Assembly: GCF_019038415.1 (NCBI RefSeq)
Contig: NZ_JAFKRG010000035.1
Coordinates: 1-64,000, forward strand
DNA: 64,000 nucleotides
Source of the DNA: Synechococcus sp. CCY 9618
Lineage (GTDB): Bacteria > Cyanobacteriota > Cyanobacteriia > PCC-6307 > Cyanobiaceae
Direction of reading: 5' to 3'
Of the stretch, positions 1 to 11,851 are shown piece after piece (positions within the stretch are counted from its first letter, which is position 1; the number at the start of each line of letters is the position of its first letter). The translations under genes and the position numbers were made by a program. A model generated the notes under the pieces. That model was given only the letters and a program-made list of their open reading frames with translations. It searched no databases and was not told the DNA's origin.

Positions 1-52
1 AACAGGGGGCCGGTGCGTTCCTGCTGGCCGCGCATTCGCTCAGTGCCGTTAG

Positions 53-1585
53 GCCATTCTCCCGCGGCTGAGCTGGTTTTTCAGCAGCCTCCTAGGGGAC
101 GGCAATGATCACGTCACGATCACCAGCGGCTTCCGGAACCTGGACGGGGCAGGCCCCGGCCTGATCCTCGACATCCCCTCCGCCGAGGCGGGGCAAGCCG
201 ATGACTCCCTGCAGCTGCGGGCCCGGGCCCTCGGACTGGTGGACAGCCTGCTGGACGTGGGTGGAGGCGACGATCAGGTCAGCATCGCCACCTGGCTGGA
301 GCCGGCCTGGCCGGTGCCCCTCGAGGCCAACCTCGCAGCGGGCACAGACGACCGGGATGCCGATCTCCAGAAGATCGCCCTGCTGGACTCGGTCGTCATT
401 CTCGGGGATGGCGACGACCAGCTGAGCGTGGATGGCGCCGTGATCGGTTCCCGCCTGGATCTGGGCAGCGGCTCCAACGGGCTGCAGATCACAGGCCGCC
501 TGGAGGATTCCAGCGTGGCGCTGGCTCCGGATTCCAGCAATGCCATCCGACTCGGTGACGGCGACGACGGTCTGACGATCACCCTGGCCAGCGGCGAGCA
601 GGCGGTGCTGCATCTGGACACGGCGGCCGGAGACGACCTGATCCTGCTTCCCCTGGAGGGCCTGTCGGGATCCATCGACGGAGGTGCAGGCCACGACACG
701 CTCAGAAACGGCTCCGAATCCGCTCCCCTGGCCGTCAGCCTTGATGGTCCCGGAACAGGAACCCTCGGGGCGCTTGGCTTCCGGAATCTGGAGACTCTTT
801 TCCTCGGCGATGGCGGGAGCCTGGTGTCGGTGGGGGCCCAGGGCAGCCTCGAGGGTGTCCTGGAAGCGGGGAGTGGCGTCGATGGGCTCGACTACGCCGC
901 CTGGCAGGAGCCGGTCACGGTCGATCTCGGCAGGGGGGAGGCCAGCGGCATCCTGGGGGGCATCCTCGGCTTCGAGGAGGTGCGTGGCGGATCGGGAAAC
1001 GACCGGCTGATCGCCGCCGCCGACACCGTGCGACTGGACGGCGGTGAAGGGGACGACGAGTTCGACCTGGATCTATCGGCGCCATCGACGGCCTGGACGT
1101 CAGCCGATCCTCCGCTGGTCGTCATCGGCGGCCTGGGACGGGATCGGTTCGTCCTGGCCGGCATGGAGGCCATCCGCACCATGGCAGCAGGCAGCGACGG
1201 GGTCCTGCCGGTCCTGGCCGACCTCGCCTTCAGTCCGGACACGGGCAACGGCATCGGTCTCACCGACCTGGTGTCCTGGCGCCAGGGCGGGGTTCTGCTG
1301 GGTGGTGACGGGGATGGGGGCGTGGTCGACCTGACGCCAGCGGGACTCGAGGGGATCGGCCAGCCCAGGCTGCTGCCGATCGCGCCCCTCCAGCAGCTGG
1401 TGGCGGGCATCGGCGCCCGAACCACCGGGATGGACCAGCTGGCGATCGCCACCGGGGAGATGGGCAGCCGCCTGGTGCTGCTGGGCTCCGACAGGAGCAT
1501 CACCGCGATCGCCGATCTCCCCGGTCTGCGCTCGGTGAGCTCCATCCCCGACCCGGGCGCCATCGCGTCCGGGCTGGCCGCCTGA
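53..1585 (+). CDS. RTX-like acidic repeat protein, 5' end uncertain
   Basis: The frame is open from base 53 to the stop at 1585. The first convenient start is a GTG at 239 (448 aa), but the frame already reads like the same protein from about 92, including a GDGNDH motif. The true start is therefore upstream, is non-standard, or has been lost. The protein has many short Gly-Asp motifs such as GDGDDQL and GGAGHDTL, resembling the calcium-binding nonapeptides of type I secreted RTX proteins, and no signal peptide is visible. It converges on the secretion genes on the other strand and is probably one of their substrates. That role is inferred from location and composition. Confidence 0.6.
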   Translation, partial: AILPRLSWFFSSLLGDGNDHVTITSGFRNLDGAGPGLILDIPSAEAGQADDSLQLRARALGLVDSLLDVGGGDDQVSIATWLEPAWPVPLEANLAAGTDDRDADLQKIALLDSVVILGDGDDQLSVDGAVIGSRLDLGSGSNGLQITGRLEDSSVALAPDSSNAIRLGDGDDGLTITLASGEQAVLHLDTAAGDDLILLPLEGLSGSIDGGAGHDTLRNGSESAPLAVSLDGPGTGTLGALGFRNLETLFLGDGGSLVSVGAQGSLEGVLEAGSGVDGLDYAAWQEPVTVDLGRGEASGILGGILGFEEVRGGSGNDRLIAAADTVRLDGGEGDDEFDLDLSAPSTAWTSADPPLVVIGGLGRDRFVLAGMEAIRTMAAGSDGVLPVLADLAFSPDTGNGIGLTDLVSWRQGGVLLGGDGDGGVVDLTPAGLEGIGQPRLLPIAPLQQLVAGIGARTTGMDQLAIATGEMGSRLVLLGSDRSITAIADLPGLRSVSSIPDPGAIASGLAA

Positions 1586-1599
1586 GGCGCTTCGAGGCT

Positions 1600-2996
<1,397 letters not shown>

Positions 2997-3000
<4 letters not shown>

Positions 3001-6000
3001 GGTTCCACCGCTCCTGGAGGAATGAACGGATCCGCTCCCCCCACCCCGGCCATGGCCACGGAGCGGGGAACGGGGGCCGGGGAAGGGCTCGGGGAGGAGC
3101 GCCCCTGCTGACGGAAGAGGGCGTAATAGGGGCCACGGGCCTGCATCAGCTCGTCGTGGCTGCCCACTTCGAGCACGGCACCCTGCCCCATGCAGACGAT
3201 CATGTCGGCCTTCACGATCGAGGAGAGCCGATGGGTGATGAACAGCACGGTGCAGCCCTGCTGGGCCTGCATCAGGTGTTCGCTCACCACTCGCTCGGTC
3301 TGGTAATCCAGGGCGGAGGTGGCCTCGTCCATGATCAGCAGCCGGGGCTTCTGGAGGATCGTGCGGGCGATGGCGATCCGCTGGCGCTGGCCGCCGGAGA
3401 GGCTGCTGCCCCGTTCGCCCACCTCGGTGGAATAGCCGGCCGGCAGCTCCATGATGAAATCGTGGGCGGCGGCGATGCGGGCGGCCTCGATCACCTCCTC
3501 GGTGCTGGCGTCCGGGTTGGTGAGAGTGATGTTCTCCTCCACCGAACCATCGAAGAGCACCGTGTCCTGGGGGACGATGCCGAGCTGACGGCGCAGGGAA
3601 TGGAGCTCCACTTTGGCCACGTCGATGCCGTCGACCAGCACCACGCCCTCCTCCGGGCTGTAGAGCCTGGCCAGCAGTTTGGTGAGGGTGCTCTTGCCCG
3701 ATCCACTGGTGCCCACGATCGCCACGAAGGTGCCCCGGGGGATGGTCAGATTGAGGCCCTTCAGCAGCAGCGGCGAGGAGGACTTGTAGCGGAAGGAGAT
3801 GTTCCGGAAGCAGATCTCCCCCTGGATGGGGGGCATGATCAGTCGGGTGGCGTTGTCTTCAGGAGCCTCCTGGGGGTGATCGATCACGTCGCTGAGCCGC
3901 TCCAGCGACAGGGCCGTTTCCTGCACGGACTGCCAGATGGAGGTCATGCGCAGCAACGGTCCGGTGACATAGCCGGCGATGATGCGGAAAGCGATCAGTT
4001 CCCCCAGGCTCAGCGCACCCGACAGGACCATGCCGGCGCCGGCCCAGATGACGATCAGACCGGAGAGTTTGTTGAGAAAGCCGCTGATCGAACTGGCGGT
4101 GGTGCCGACCAGGGTGTTGTCGAAGCCATCGGCCACGTAGTCGGTGTAGAGATCCTGCCACTTCCAGCGGCTGCGCAGTTCGATGTTCTGGGCCTTCACC
4201 GTCATCATGCTGCTGAGCACCTCCACCAGGTGGCTCTGGGTGCGCGCGTTGGCCACGGCACGGTTCTGCAGCTGTAAACGCACAATCGGCGAAACGACCA
4301 GCACCAGCAGCACCAGAAAGGGCACCACCGCCAGGGTGAGCAGGGTGAGCTGCCAGCTGTAGATCAGCATCACCCCGATGTAGAGAACCGAGAAGACGGC
4401 GTCGAGGATCGTGGTGAGGGCGGTGCCGGTGAGGAAGCCACGCACCTTCTCCAGTTCCGCGATGCGGCTGCTCACTTCCCCCACCGGTCGTCGGTCGAAG
4501 TAGCTGAGGGGCAGCCGCAGCAGATGATCGATGATCTGGGTTCCCAGGCTCAGATCGATGCGGTTCGTGGTGTCCACGAACAGGAAGGTGCGCAGACACA
4601 GCAGCAGGCCCTCGAACAGGGCGAAGACCACCAGCAGCACGCCGAGCACTCCGAGGGCGCTGGGGCTGTTGTTGATGATCACCTTGTCAATCACCTGCTG
4701 GATCAGGAGGGGATTGACAAGGCCGAAGAGCTGCACGAAGAAGCTGGCCAGCAGCACCTCCATCAGCACGGTGCGGTGCTGTCGCAGAGCCGGCAGAAAC
4801 CAGCGGAAGCCGAAACGGCGCTGTGGCGTCAGATCGTTCACCCGCAGGGTCAGCACATCCCCCGCTTCGCCCCACTGCTCACGGAAGTCGGCGAGGCTGA
4901 GTTCCTGATTGCCCACGGCCGGAATACCCAGCACCAGCGACCTGGCTGTGCAGCGGTAGACCACCGCCAGTCCATCCCCCCAGCGGATCATCAGCGGGGG
5001 AGTCAGACGCGGCAGGGCCGCTGCCTGGATCGCCAGCAGCTGGGTCTGCAGGCCCATCGATTCGGCCACGGCGCCGGCCAGCGGCAGGGAGGACTCGCCG
5101 TGCCGCTGCACCTGATCGCCGAACACGCGACGCATCATGTCCCGCCGGAACGGCAGGTTGAGATGCTGGCTGAGCATCAGGAAGGCCGCGATCGGCGACT
5201 CCAGGGGGCCCACCCCCTTCACCCAGGGAAAGGCCTCGGGGCCCTGGTGGTCCTGATCCAAGGGTTCGATCACCAGGCTCGGGTCGATCGCCGCGCCCGC
5301 AACGATCGCGGAGGGCTCCAGGGTCTGGCGCTGCTGCTCCCAGTGGGCCAGCAGCCTGGCGTGCCAGCCGTCGCCGGTCGCCGCCGCCGCTGCCGCTTCC
5401 GGTGGCTCGAGGATCGTCGCCAGACGCTGGCGGTCGATCCCGAGCCACCGCACGGTCTGCTGCGCCTCGAGGGGTTCCGTGCTCGCCCTGGCGCTGCCGA
5501 GGGGCAGCGGACCGGCCGCCACCAGCCAGAGCCGCTCTCCGTCCGGCTCGAAGACGGCCGGATCCGTGGGCGGGCAGAACACGGCGACGCTGCCGCCCGC
5601 CAGCTCGGTGGCCGCCTCCACCACCACCTGGGAGAGGGCCCGGGGGTAATCCTGCAGGTGAGCGTCGAGCACCGCGAACAGTTCCGACGGGCTGACGCTC
5701 TGTCGCACCCGTTCCCCCAGGGCGGGGCTGCGCTCCATCTCCCTCTGCAGGGCCTCTTGGGGAACAGCGACCACCACCAGGTCGGTGGAGGCGATCAGGG
5801 TCTCCCAGCAGCGGCCGCAGCTGAGCTGGGTCCAGCCCATAACGGTGCCCGGCTGCAGCCGCTGCAAGGTGGCCACGCCCCGCGGCAGGCGGCTGGAGAA
5901 CACCACCGCCCGGGCCGTTCCCTCCAGCAGGAAGTAGATCCGGGCGGGGGGCTGGTCGACGCGGCAGATGGGCTGACCCTGCTCGAAGCGCTGCAGCTGG

Positions 6001-6095
6001 GCCTGGGAGGAGATCCGCTCCAGCCCATCCTCCGGCTGGTCGGCCAGGAAGGGAAAGCAGCGCAGAAGCTCGTCGATGCGGGTGGCGGTGGCCAT
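2997..6095 (-). CDS. Type I secretion ABC exporter with cNMP-binding and C39-like domains
   Basis: This 1032-aa permease-ATPase powers export of the neighbouring repeat proteins. Residues 1-125 resemble a cyclic-nucleotide-binding fold. Residues about 285-420 are a C39-peptidase-like domain that lacks the catalytic Cys motif, so it probably docks cargo rather than cleaving a leader. Transmembrane helices span about 430-720. The ATPase has Walker A GTSGSGKST (795-803), the signature LSGGQRQR and Walker B LLIMDEATSALD. The gene starts 3 bp after the foldase stop codon and overlaps hlyD by 4 bp. A long linker of unknown fold separates the first two domains. The exporter call is firm; ligand binding by the cNMP domain is not established. 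Confidence 0.93.
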
Positions 6096-6098
6096 GGC

Positions 6099-6950
6099 TC
6101 AGCTCCTCGCCAGGGCCAGCGCCGGGGTCGGCGCGGGCGTCGCGTCGTCCGGGGCGAGGGAGCGACGCAGCTCCGCCAGGGCGGCATCGATGCCGGCCTG
6201 AAGATCCGGCTGCAGCAGCTCCTCGAGCAACCGGTGCCGCAGGGCTTCGTTCAGGCTGGCGGGGCGCCGATGCTCCAGGCGCACCAGCAGGATCGATGGT
6301 TCGAGGAGAAAGGGCGGGTGGATGTCGCCCACCGCCAGCCCCTGGAGAACGCCGCGAAGGGTGGGGTGCAGCTGGGAGAGCTCGATCGGTCCGACAATGC
6401 CCCGGGTGATGCTCTCATCCCCTGAGGAATAGCGGCTGGCCAGATCACCGAAGCTGGCGTCGTCGTCGATCAGGCGCAGGTACAGCTCCTCGGCGAGTCC
6501 CTGCTGGGGCAGTCGCAGCAGCCGGAACACCACCTGCTCGAGATCCTCCCGTCGTTCGAGGAAATAGGCCTCCACCTGCTCCCCATAGCGATCTTCCAGC
6601 GCCTTCTGGTTGCAGAGATGCTCCCAGCGCTGCCTGACGGTGTCCTGCAGCTGTTCGGGAAGCTGGGCGATCCAGTCGCCCTCCAGGTGGGCGGGGGGGA
6701 CGCAGGGCAATCCGGCGCAGACCTGGGCCAGCACCACGTCTCGTTCCTCCGCCGTGAAACGGACGTCCTGTCGCAGCGCCTTCAGGGCCAGGTCCCTGGC
6801 AAGCGCCTGCAGGATGCCCTGCTGTTCAAGCAGCTCGTGCAGCGGGCGGCGGGCCATGGCGTCCACAGCGCTGCGGAGGTCGCGGTGGAGCAGGGAAACC
6901 GGATGCATGGAACTGTCCCTCGGGGATGGTTCGAAACGGGGCGTCATCAC
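6099..6950 (-). CDS. Parvulin/SurA-like peptidyl-prolyl isomerase of the secretion locus
   Basis: The 283-aa protein has a helical N-terminal half and a PpiC-like C-terminal half. The latter includes LYLRLIDDDASFGDLASRYS and a GIVGPIELSQLHP stretch, both typical of parvulin domains. An alternative ATG at 6908 gives a shorter N-terminus (MHPVSLLHRD). No signal peptide or membrane segment is visible, so a cytoplasmic role seems likely, for example keeping exported substrates unfolded or helping the exporter accept them. It lies between the RTX-like substrate gene (8 bp upstream) and the ABC gene (3 bp downstream). The operon role is inferred. Confidence 0.75.
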   Translation of the reverse strand: MMTPRFEPSPRDSSMHPVSLLHRDLRSAVDAMARRPLHELLEQQGILQALARDLALKALRQDVRFTAEERDVVLAQVCAGLPCVPPAHLEGDWIAQLPEQLQDTVRQRWEHLCNQKALEDRYGEQVEAYFLERREDLEQVVFRLLRLPQQGLAEELYLRLIDDDASFGDLASRYSSGDESITRGIVGPIELSQLHPTLRGVLQGLAVGDIHPPFLLEPSILLVRLEHRRPASLNEALRHRLLEELLQPDLQAGIDAALAELRRSLAPDDATPAPTPALALARS

Positions 6951-6957
6951 CCTCGAC

Positions 6958-9021
6958 TCAGCTGCCGCTGCCGAAGTTGATGTTGGCTTTGGAGAGGGCG
7001 GCCGGATCGGCCATGTTCACGGTGCCGAGGCTCTGGCTGCCCTGCTTCCAGTCCCCATCGGCATCGAACATCAGCTGGCGGGTGTCGGTGGCGTAGGCCA
7101 GCGATGGGGAACCGATCCCCAGCGAGCGGATGTCGGCCAGGGATCCCACCACCACTCCCAGCTGGCTGTTCTGCGGACCGTCCAGCGCAACCAGCTGACC
7201 GTTCTGGACACCGAACAGGGCCCCCTGGGTGTCCCAGAGGGTCTGGGTGAGGGAACCCAGCGAACTGCTCAGCTCGAGGATGTCCCCCCGGGCGGCATCG
7301 AAGTTGCTCATCGTGTCTGCGGTGAACACCTGAGCGCCCTGCACCAGGGTGCCCGTGTCCCAGAGGGTCTGTTGCTCCTGGCTCCCCAGGCCGGCCCAGA
7401 AGGCGGGATCGGTGAGGCGCTCGGCGAAGGATGTGCCCGGCGCCGCACTCCGGCTGACGGCATCCAGGGCGGCACCGGCATTCGATTGCTGGAATGTGTT
7501 CCTGCCGGTTCCGCCCACCACCAGGTCCTGGCCGAAACCGCCGTCGAGGAGATTTCCATCTCCGGCGGCCACTTCCACCCGGTCATTGCCGAAGCCACCC
7601 AGGAGCCTGTTGGCCACGGCCAGCTGGCTCACCCGGACAAGGTCATTCCCGGAGCCGCCGTCCAGCACCGAGGAGCGGGCCCGGTCCAGAAGGATCACGT
7701 CCTGGCCGCTGCCGGTGTCGATCCTGCTCCCGCTGGCGGAGCCGTAGATCCCGTCGCTTCCGGAGCCGGTGTGGATGAGGCTGTCGCGGATGCCATCGAA
7801 GCCCCCTGCTCCACCCATCAGCGCCGAGGCGTCGAGGAAGGTGGTGGGGGAGATCGTTCCATCCCCATCCGCATCCATCCCGGCATCCTGCTCGGTGAGG
7901 ATCCGTCCGATGACCACGTCATTGCCGGAGCCGGTGGTCACCGTCGAGCGATCGATGCCGGCGGCATCCATCGCTTCCGTTGCCCCCGGCGCCGCGGGGG
8001 CGGCGAATCCCCCGATGCCGATCACGGTGGCATCGCCACCGTTGCTCTGGATGTCGCTGCCGAAGATGCCGATGCCGCGGAGGCTGCGCAGGTTCAACGC
8101 ATCCGGGGCCAGGGGAGTGGCGGCGGGAGTCGCCTCCAGCAGGGCCAGACCCGATCCCATGAACTGCACCGGCCCGCTGCCGGGGCCGCGCAGGGCGGCG
8201 TGATCGATGCCGATGGCCGTCGCCGACAGGTCCGCCGGCAGGGAGCCGGTGGGCGGAGCGCCCCGGAGGCCCAGGGTGGCGGCGGCCATCCCGCCCACCA
8301 GGGCCGGGGATCCCGTTCCCGGGGAGAGGGCCATGACCCGGTAGCCCTCAAGTCCCCGGGCATCGGCCACGGCACGAGCCGCCGTGGCGGTGGGTCCCGG
8401 ATCCAGATCGAGCACGGCGCTGGCGAGCACCGAGGCATCGGGCTGGCCATAGAAGGTCGGCAGGGATCCGGTCAGCGGGGAAAGGGTGGCGGGTGTTCCC
8501 TCCAGTCCCCGCACCGTGGCAAGGGCGCTCAGCTGGGCGGCCAGCACCGGGAGGCCCTGGGGCGCCAGCAGCGACCGGCTCGCCGCCGTGGCGGCTGCCC
8601 GCAGGGGATCGGTGGGCGTGCCGATCCTCAGGACGCCGCCTCCGCGGCTGACGACATCGAGGTTGGCCAGGCCGATGTTGACGGCGGTGGCGGCGGCGAT
8701 GTTCTCGTTGCGGCCCGTGGTGCTGGCCGTGGCGTCAGCGTTGCCGGCGATCGATCCTCCGCCGGTGACGATCGAAAGGCCGGGGCTGTTGAAGAACGCC
8801 GCGTCATCGGGGCCGGCCAGGAAACGGCTGGAGCCAAGACCCAGGCCCAGGGCGGAAGCGATCGCGCCGATCGGCTGGGAGGCCGGCAGAACCACCCGGT
8901 TGCTGGCCTGGGCGCTGGGGGAAATGGTGAGCTGAAGTCCACCGCCGAGAAAGATGGTGCCCGGATCGAGGCGCAGGGCCAGGGCCCGCGACAGGGCGGT
9001 GGTGATGGGTTGGAACGCCAT
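6958..9021 (-). CDS. RTX-like calcium-binding type I secreted protein
   Basis: The 687-aa protein carries clustered RTX-type nonapeptides in residues about 430-530, for example DGGSGNDLV, LGGFGNDRV and DGGFGQDLV. It also has an EF-hand-like loop, DADGDGTI. The C-terminus ends in a region typical of type I targeting domains, with GDILELS, LMFDADGDW and a closing beta-rich segment. The N-terminal third contains a degenerate stretch, GNADATASTTGRNEN, resembling the repeats of the next gene upstream. There is no N-terminal signal peptide. It is the most convincing cargo of the adjacent exporter and is transcribed with it. Confidence 0.8.
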   Translation of the reverse strand: MAFQPITTALSRALALRLDPGTIFLGGGLQLTISPSAQASNRVVLPASQPIGAIASALGLGLGSSRFLAGPDDAAFFNSPGLSIVTGGGSIAGNADATASTTGRNENIAAATAVNIGLANLDVVSRGGGVLRIGTPTDPLRAAATAASRSLLAPQGLPVLAAQLSALATVRGLEGTPATLSPLTGSLPTFYGQPDASVLASAVLDLDPGPTATAARAVADARGLEGYRVMALSPGTGSPALVGGMAAATLGLRGAPPTGSLPADLSATAIGIDHAALRGPGSGPVQFMGSGLALLEATPAATPLAPDALNLRSLRGIGIFGSDIQSNGGDATVIGIGGFAAPAAPGATEAMDAAGIDRSTVTTGSGNDVVIGRILTEQDAGMDADGDGTISPTTFLDASALMGGAGGFDGIRDSLIHTGSGSDGIYGSASGSRIDTGSGQDVILLDRARSSVLDGGSGNDLVRVSQLAVANRLLGGFGNDRVEVAAGDGNLLDGGFGQDLVVGGTGRNTFQQSNAGAALDAVSRSAAPGTSFAERLTDPAFWAGLGSQEQQTLWDTGTLVQGAQVFTADTMSNFDAARGDILELSSSLGSLTQTLWDTQGALFGVQNGQLVALDGPQNSQLGVVVGSLADIRSLGIGSPSLAYATDTRQLMFDADGDWKQGSQSLGTVNMADPAALSKANINFGSGS

Positions 9022-9115
9022 GGAGAGCGACAGGCGCAGGGACCGGAATGGAGGCGGGACGGGGGCCGGATCCGAGGATCCGGCCCCCCCGCTGGGAGAC
9101 GTCTGGGTAGAGACG

Positions 9116-11851
9116 TCAGATCGTCACGGTGGAAGCCATGGCGATCGTGTCGCTCACCGCCGAGGCGGTGATGTTGCCGCTCTGGAGGATGTTGACGTGG
9201 TATCCACTCATGCCCACCGCATCGCTGTTGGCGTTGGCGGTGGCCGCGCCGGTGGTCGTGGAGGCCATCACGATGTTGCTGAGCACCGCTGTGGCCGTCA
9301 GATCACCGCTGAGGCTGGCGGTATTGCCGCGACCCAGGAGGCCCGCCACCTTCACGTAGGAACTGGCGTCGGCATCGCCGTTCACGTTGGTGGCCATGGT
9401 CTGATAGCTGCCGGTGCCCTGGGCCGTCACGTTGTCGGCGGAGAGGTTCACCTTCCTGATTCCCGCAACGAGGGCATCGGTGCTGCCGCTGGCCAGACCG
9501 GTGATGGTGTTGGCCGCACTGATGGCGCTGCCGGCGCCCATTCCGGTGATGTCGCCGGAGAGGCCCGGACCGATCGAGCTGCCGCCGCCTTTGGTGAGCG
9601 AAGCGACGCCGCGATCACCGCCGCTGCCCTTGATCCCGATGGCGGTCTGCTCCACCTCGGTCGTGGCGTTCCCCGTGGTGGCGTTGGCCAGAACGCTGGC
9701 GGCACTGGCGGTGCCGGTGCCGGTGATGTTGCCGTTGGTCCCGATCGCGATCGGGGCACCAGCTGCGAGGTGGATGCCGATGCCCTTGAGATCGGACTCG
9801 GCATCAGCGTCCCCGGTGACGGTGGACGCCAGCGTGCCGTTGTCGATCGCCGAGCCGGTACCGGTGACGTTGCCCGCCCGGCCGATGGTGATCAGGACGT
9901 CATTGTCGATCCCCTTGGAGGAGAGTTCGGTCTCGGCGGTGGCGTTGCCGGTGGTGGTGGTAGCGGAGGCCTGACCCGTGAGCTCAGCCGTTCCGTCGAC
10001 GTTGCCATCGGTGCCGATGGTGATCTTGCTGTCCTTGATGCCCCGAGCCTTCTGGAGGGCGTCGGCGGTGACGTCTCCCGTCACAGAGAGCGCCGAGGCT
10101 GCGACGCTGCCCACGGCGGAACCGGCCACGCTGCCGGCCCGGCCGATGGAGACCGGGGCGCGATTGAGGCCGATCACCTTGGAAGGGGCGAGGGAGTCAT
10201 CGTCCCCGCCGGCCTGAGCGAAGGAATTGCCTGTCGTCGCCGTGGCGGCGGCGGCCAGATCGGCGGCGGCAGTGGCGTTGAACACCCCGCCTCCGACGAT
10301 GTTCTCGCCGATGGACAGGCTGCCCTTGTTGAAGCCCACCACCTTGGAACCGTCACCGGCCACTGCGGTGCTGCCCGCTGTGGTGGTGACCCCGATCGCG
10401 GTGGCACTGGCCAGGAGTGCGGCGTCCGCCGCGGGATCGGTGGCATCCTTGCCCACCGTCACCGTGGTCTTGTGGACGCCGGCGACAAAATCCCCGTTGG
10501 CTGCATTGGCAGCAGGATCACCACCGGAGGTCGTGCTCTGGGCCGTGGCCGACTGCTGGCTGAAACCCTGGGCGAAGAGGCGGGTGGCGTTCTCGCCGAT
10601 GGCGAGCTTGTCGATGGCGATACCCACCACGTTGGAGTGATTGGTGGTCGCCGTGACGTCCTCCATCGCCGGCGCCGTCACCGCCGTGGCCTGGGCGACG
10701 CTGGTGCCGACACCGGCCGCCTGGACATCGCCGTCCTTGCCGATGGTGAGAGTGGTGGGGGCACCGCCGGGATCGCCGCCGGGGAGCCTGTTGACATCGA
10801 CGATGCCGCCGATGGTCCGGATCCCGACGGTCGCGTTGGCAGGGCCTGTGGTCGTTTCGGCGGTGGCATTGGCATTTGAGCTGCCCTGGGCCGCCACCGT
10901 TCCGTTCTCACCGAAGCTGATGGCCATGCCGCCTGGCGACAGCATCACCGACTCGGCCTGGACCTCTTCACCTTCGGATCCATTGCTGATCTTGTTCTTG
11001 CCGACGGCGATCCCCGCCACAAGCTTGGCCAGGCTCTCAGCATTGGCCGCGCCGGTGACACTGTTGGCGCTGGAGTTGAACAGCCCGTCACCGAAGGCGC
11101 TGATGACGCCGCTGTTGCCGAAGGAGATCTTCAGCGGACCGGCCGGCCCGCCGTAATCGCCGTTCGTGGAGTCCAGCGCGGTCTCCGGTGCCGGTTCGTC
11201 AGTGCCGGACGGTGGGGGCGCAACGCTGCCCTTGGCGCCGCTGGCGTAGATGCCCACCACCTTGGCGTAGGCGTCGCCGGCCGTGGCCGTGGCATTGCCG
11301 GTTCCCGGCGGCAGCCCCACGGACTGGGCGGCGGCGGTGTTGGTTCCCGTGGCACTGGCATCCAGGCTCGTGCCGTTGCCGGCGCTGAGGCCCACGTTCT
11401 TGAGGCCGAAGACCTTGCCGGTGTTGGCCGTTGCGGTGGTGGCTCCGTCCACCGCGGTGGCGGCTGCGGCGGCATCGTTGGTGGCCGTGGCCGTGACCAC
11501 CGCATCGGTGCCGATCTGGATCTGATTCGGACGGTGGGTGCTGTTGATGATGCCGCCGGTGGGGCCGTCGTTACTGGCGCTGGCCGTGGCATCTCCGGTC
11601 GTGGTGGTGGCGGCGGCCCCCACCGAGCCGGTTTCCGTGGCGTTGAGGGTACCGGCCGTGCCGATCCTGATCTTGCTGTTCAGGATGGCCGCCTGGGCCG
11701 TGGTGCTGGCTGTGGCACTGGCGTCGCCGGAAACGACATCATCGATGGCCGGAGTGGAGGAGTCCGCCGATGCCGTGATGACAGTGCTGGTGCCGACCTC
11801 AATCTTTGACTTTTCGATCCCGACGGTGCGGGTGGTGTTTGTAGCGGTCAT
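9116..11851 (-). CDS. 911-aa Ala/Thr/Gly-rich solenoid repeat protein, probable secreted surface protein
   Basis: The protein is made of about 18 degenerate repeats of roughly 40-60 residues. Each opens with a block like VGI..SKI.IG, passes through G.V.ATA, and ends with TTTGNATAEA-like text. Spacing of Gly, Ile and Ala suggests a beta-solenoid. No catalytic motif or signal peptide is visible. The gene is first in the minus-strand series leading to the PPIase, ABC exporter and HlyD genes, so type I export to the cell surface is the best inference. It lacks classical GGxGxD nonapeptides, and I do not recognise a named family. Cyanobacterial surface proteins such as SwmB are a distant functional analogy only. 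Confidence 0.7.
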   Translation of the reverse strand: MTATNTTRTVGIEKSKIEVGTSTVITASADSSTPAIDDVVSGDASATASTTAQAAILNSKIRIGTAGTLNATETGSVGAAATTTTGDATASASNDGPTGGIINSTHRPNQIQIGTDAVVTATATNDAAAAATAVDGATTATANTGKVFGLKNVGLSAGNGTSLDASATGTNTAAAQSVGLPPGTGNATATAGDAYAKVVGIYASGAKGSVAPPPSGTDEPAPETALDSTNGDYGGPAGPLKISFGNSGVISAFGDGLFNSSANSVTGAANAESLAKLVAGIAVGKNKISNGSEGEEVQAESVMLSPGGMAISFGENGTVAAQGSSNANATAETTTGPANATVGIRTIGGIVDVNRLPGGDPGGAPTTLTIGKDGDVQAAGVGTSVAQATAVTAPAMEDVTATTNHSNVVGIAIDKLAIGENATRLFAQGFSQQSATAQSTTSGGDPAANAANGDFVAGVHKTTVTVGKDATDPAADAALLASATAIGVTTTAGSTAVAGDGSKVVGFNKGSLSIGENIVGGGVFNATAAADLAAAATATTGNSFAQAGGDDDSLAPSKVIGLNRAPVSIGRAGSVAGSAVGSVAASALSVTGDVTADALQKARGIKDSKITIGTDGNVDGTAELTGQASATTTTGNATAETELSSKGIDNDVLITIGRAGNVTGTGSAIDNGTLASTVTGDADAESDLKGIGIHLAAGAPIAIGTNGNITGTGTASAASVLANATTGNATTEVEQTAIGIKGSGGDRGVASLTKGGGSSIGPGLSGDITGMGAGSAISAANTITGLASGSTDALVAGIRKVNLSADNVTAQGTGSYQTMATNVNGDADASSYVKVAGLLGRGNTASLSGDLTATAVLSNIVMASTTTGAATANANSDAVGMSGYHVNILQSGNITASAVSDTIAMASTVTI

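Noticed and set aside
1441-1512. GCGATCGC octamers as an HIP1 repeat signature
   Set aside because: Only a handful of copies were noticed across the window, not clearly more than the high GC content predicts. I could not count them rigorously.
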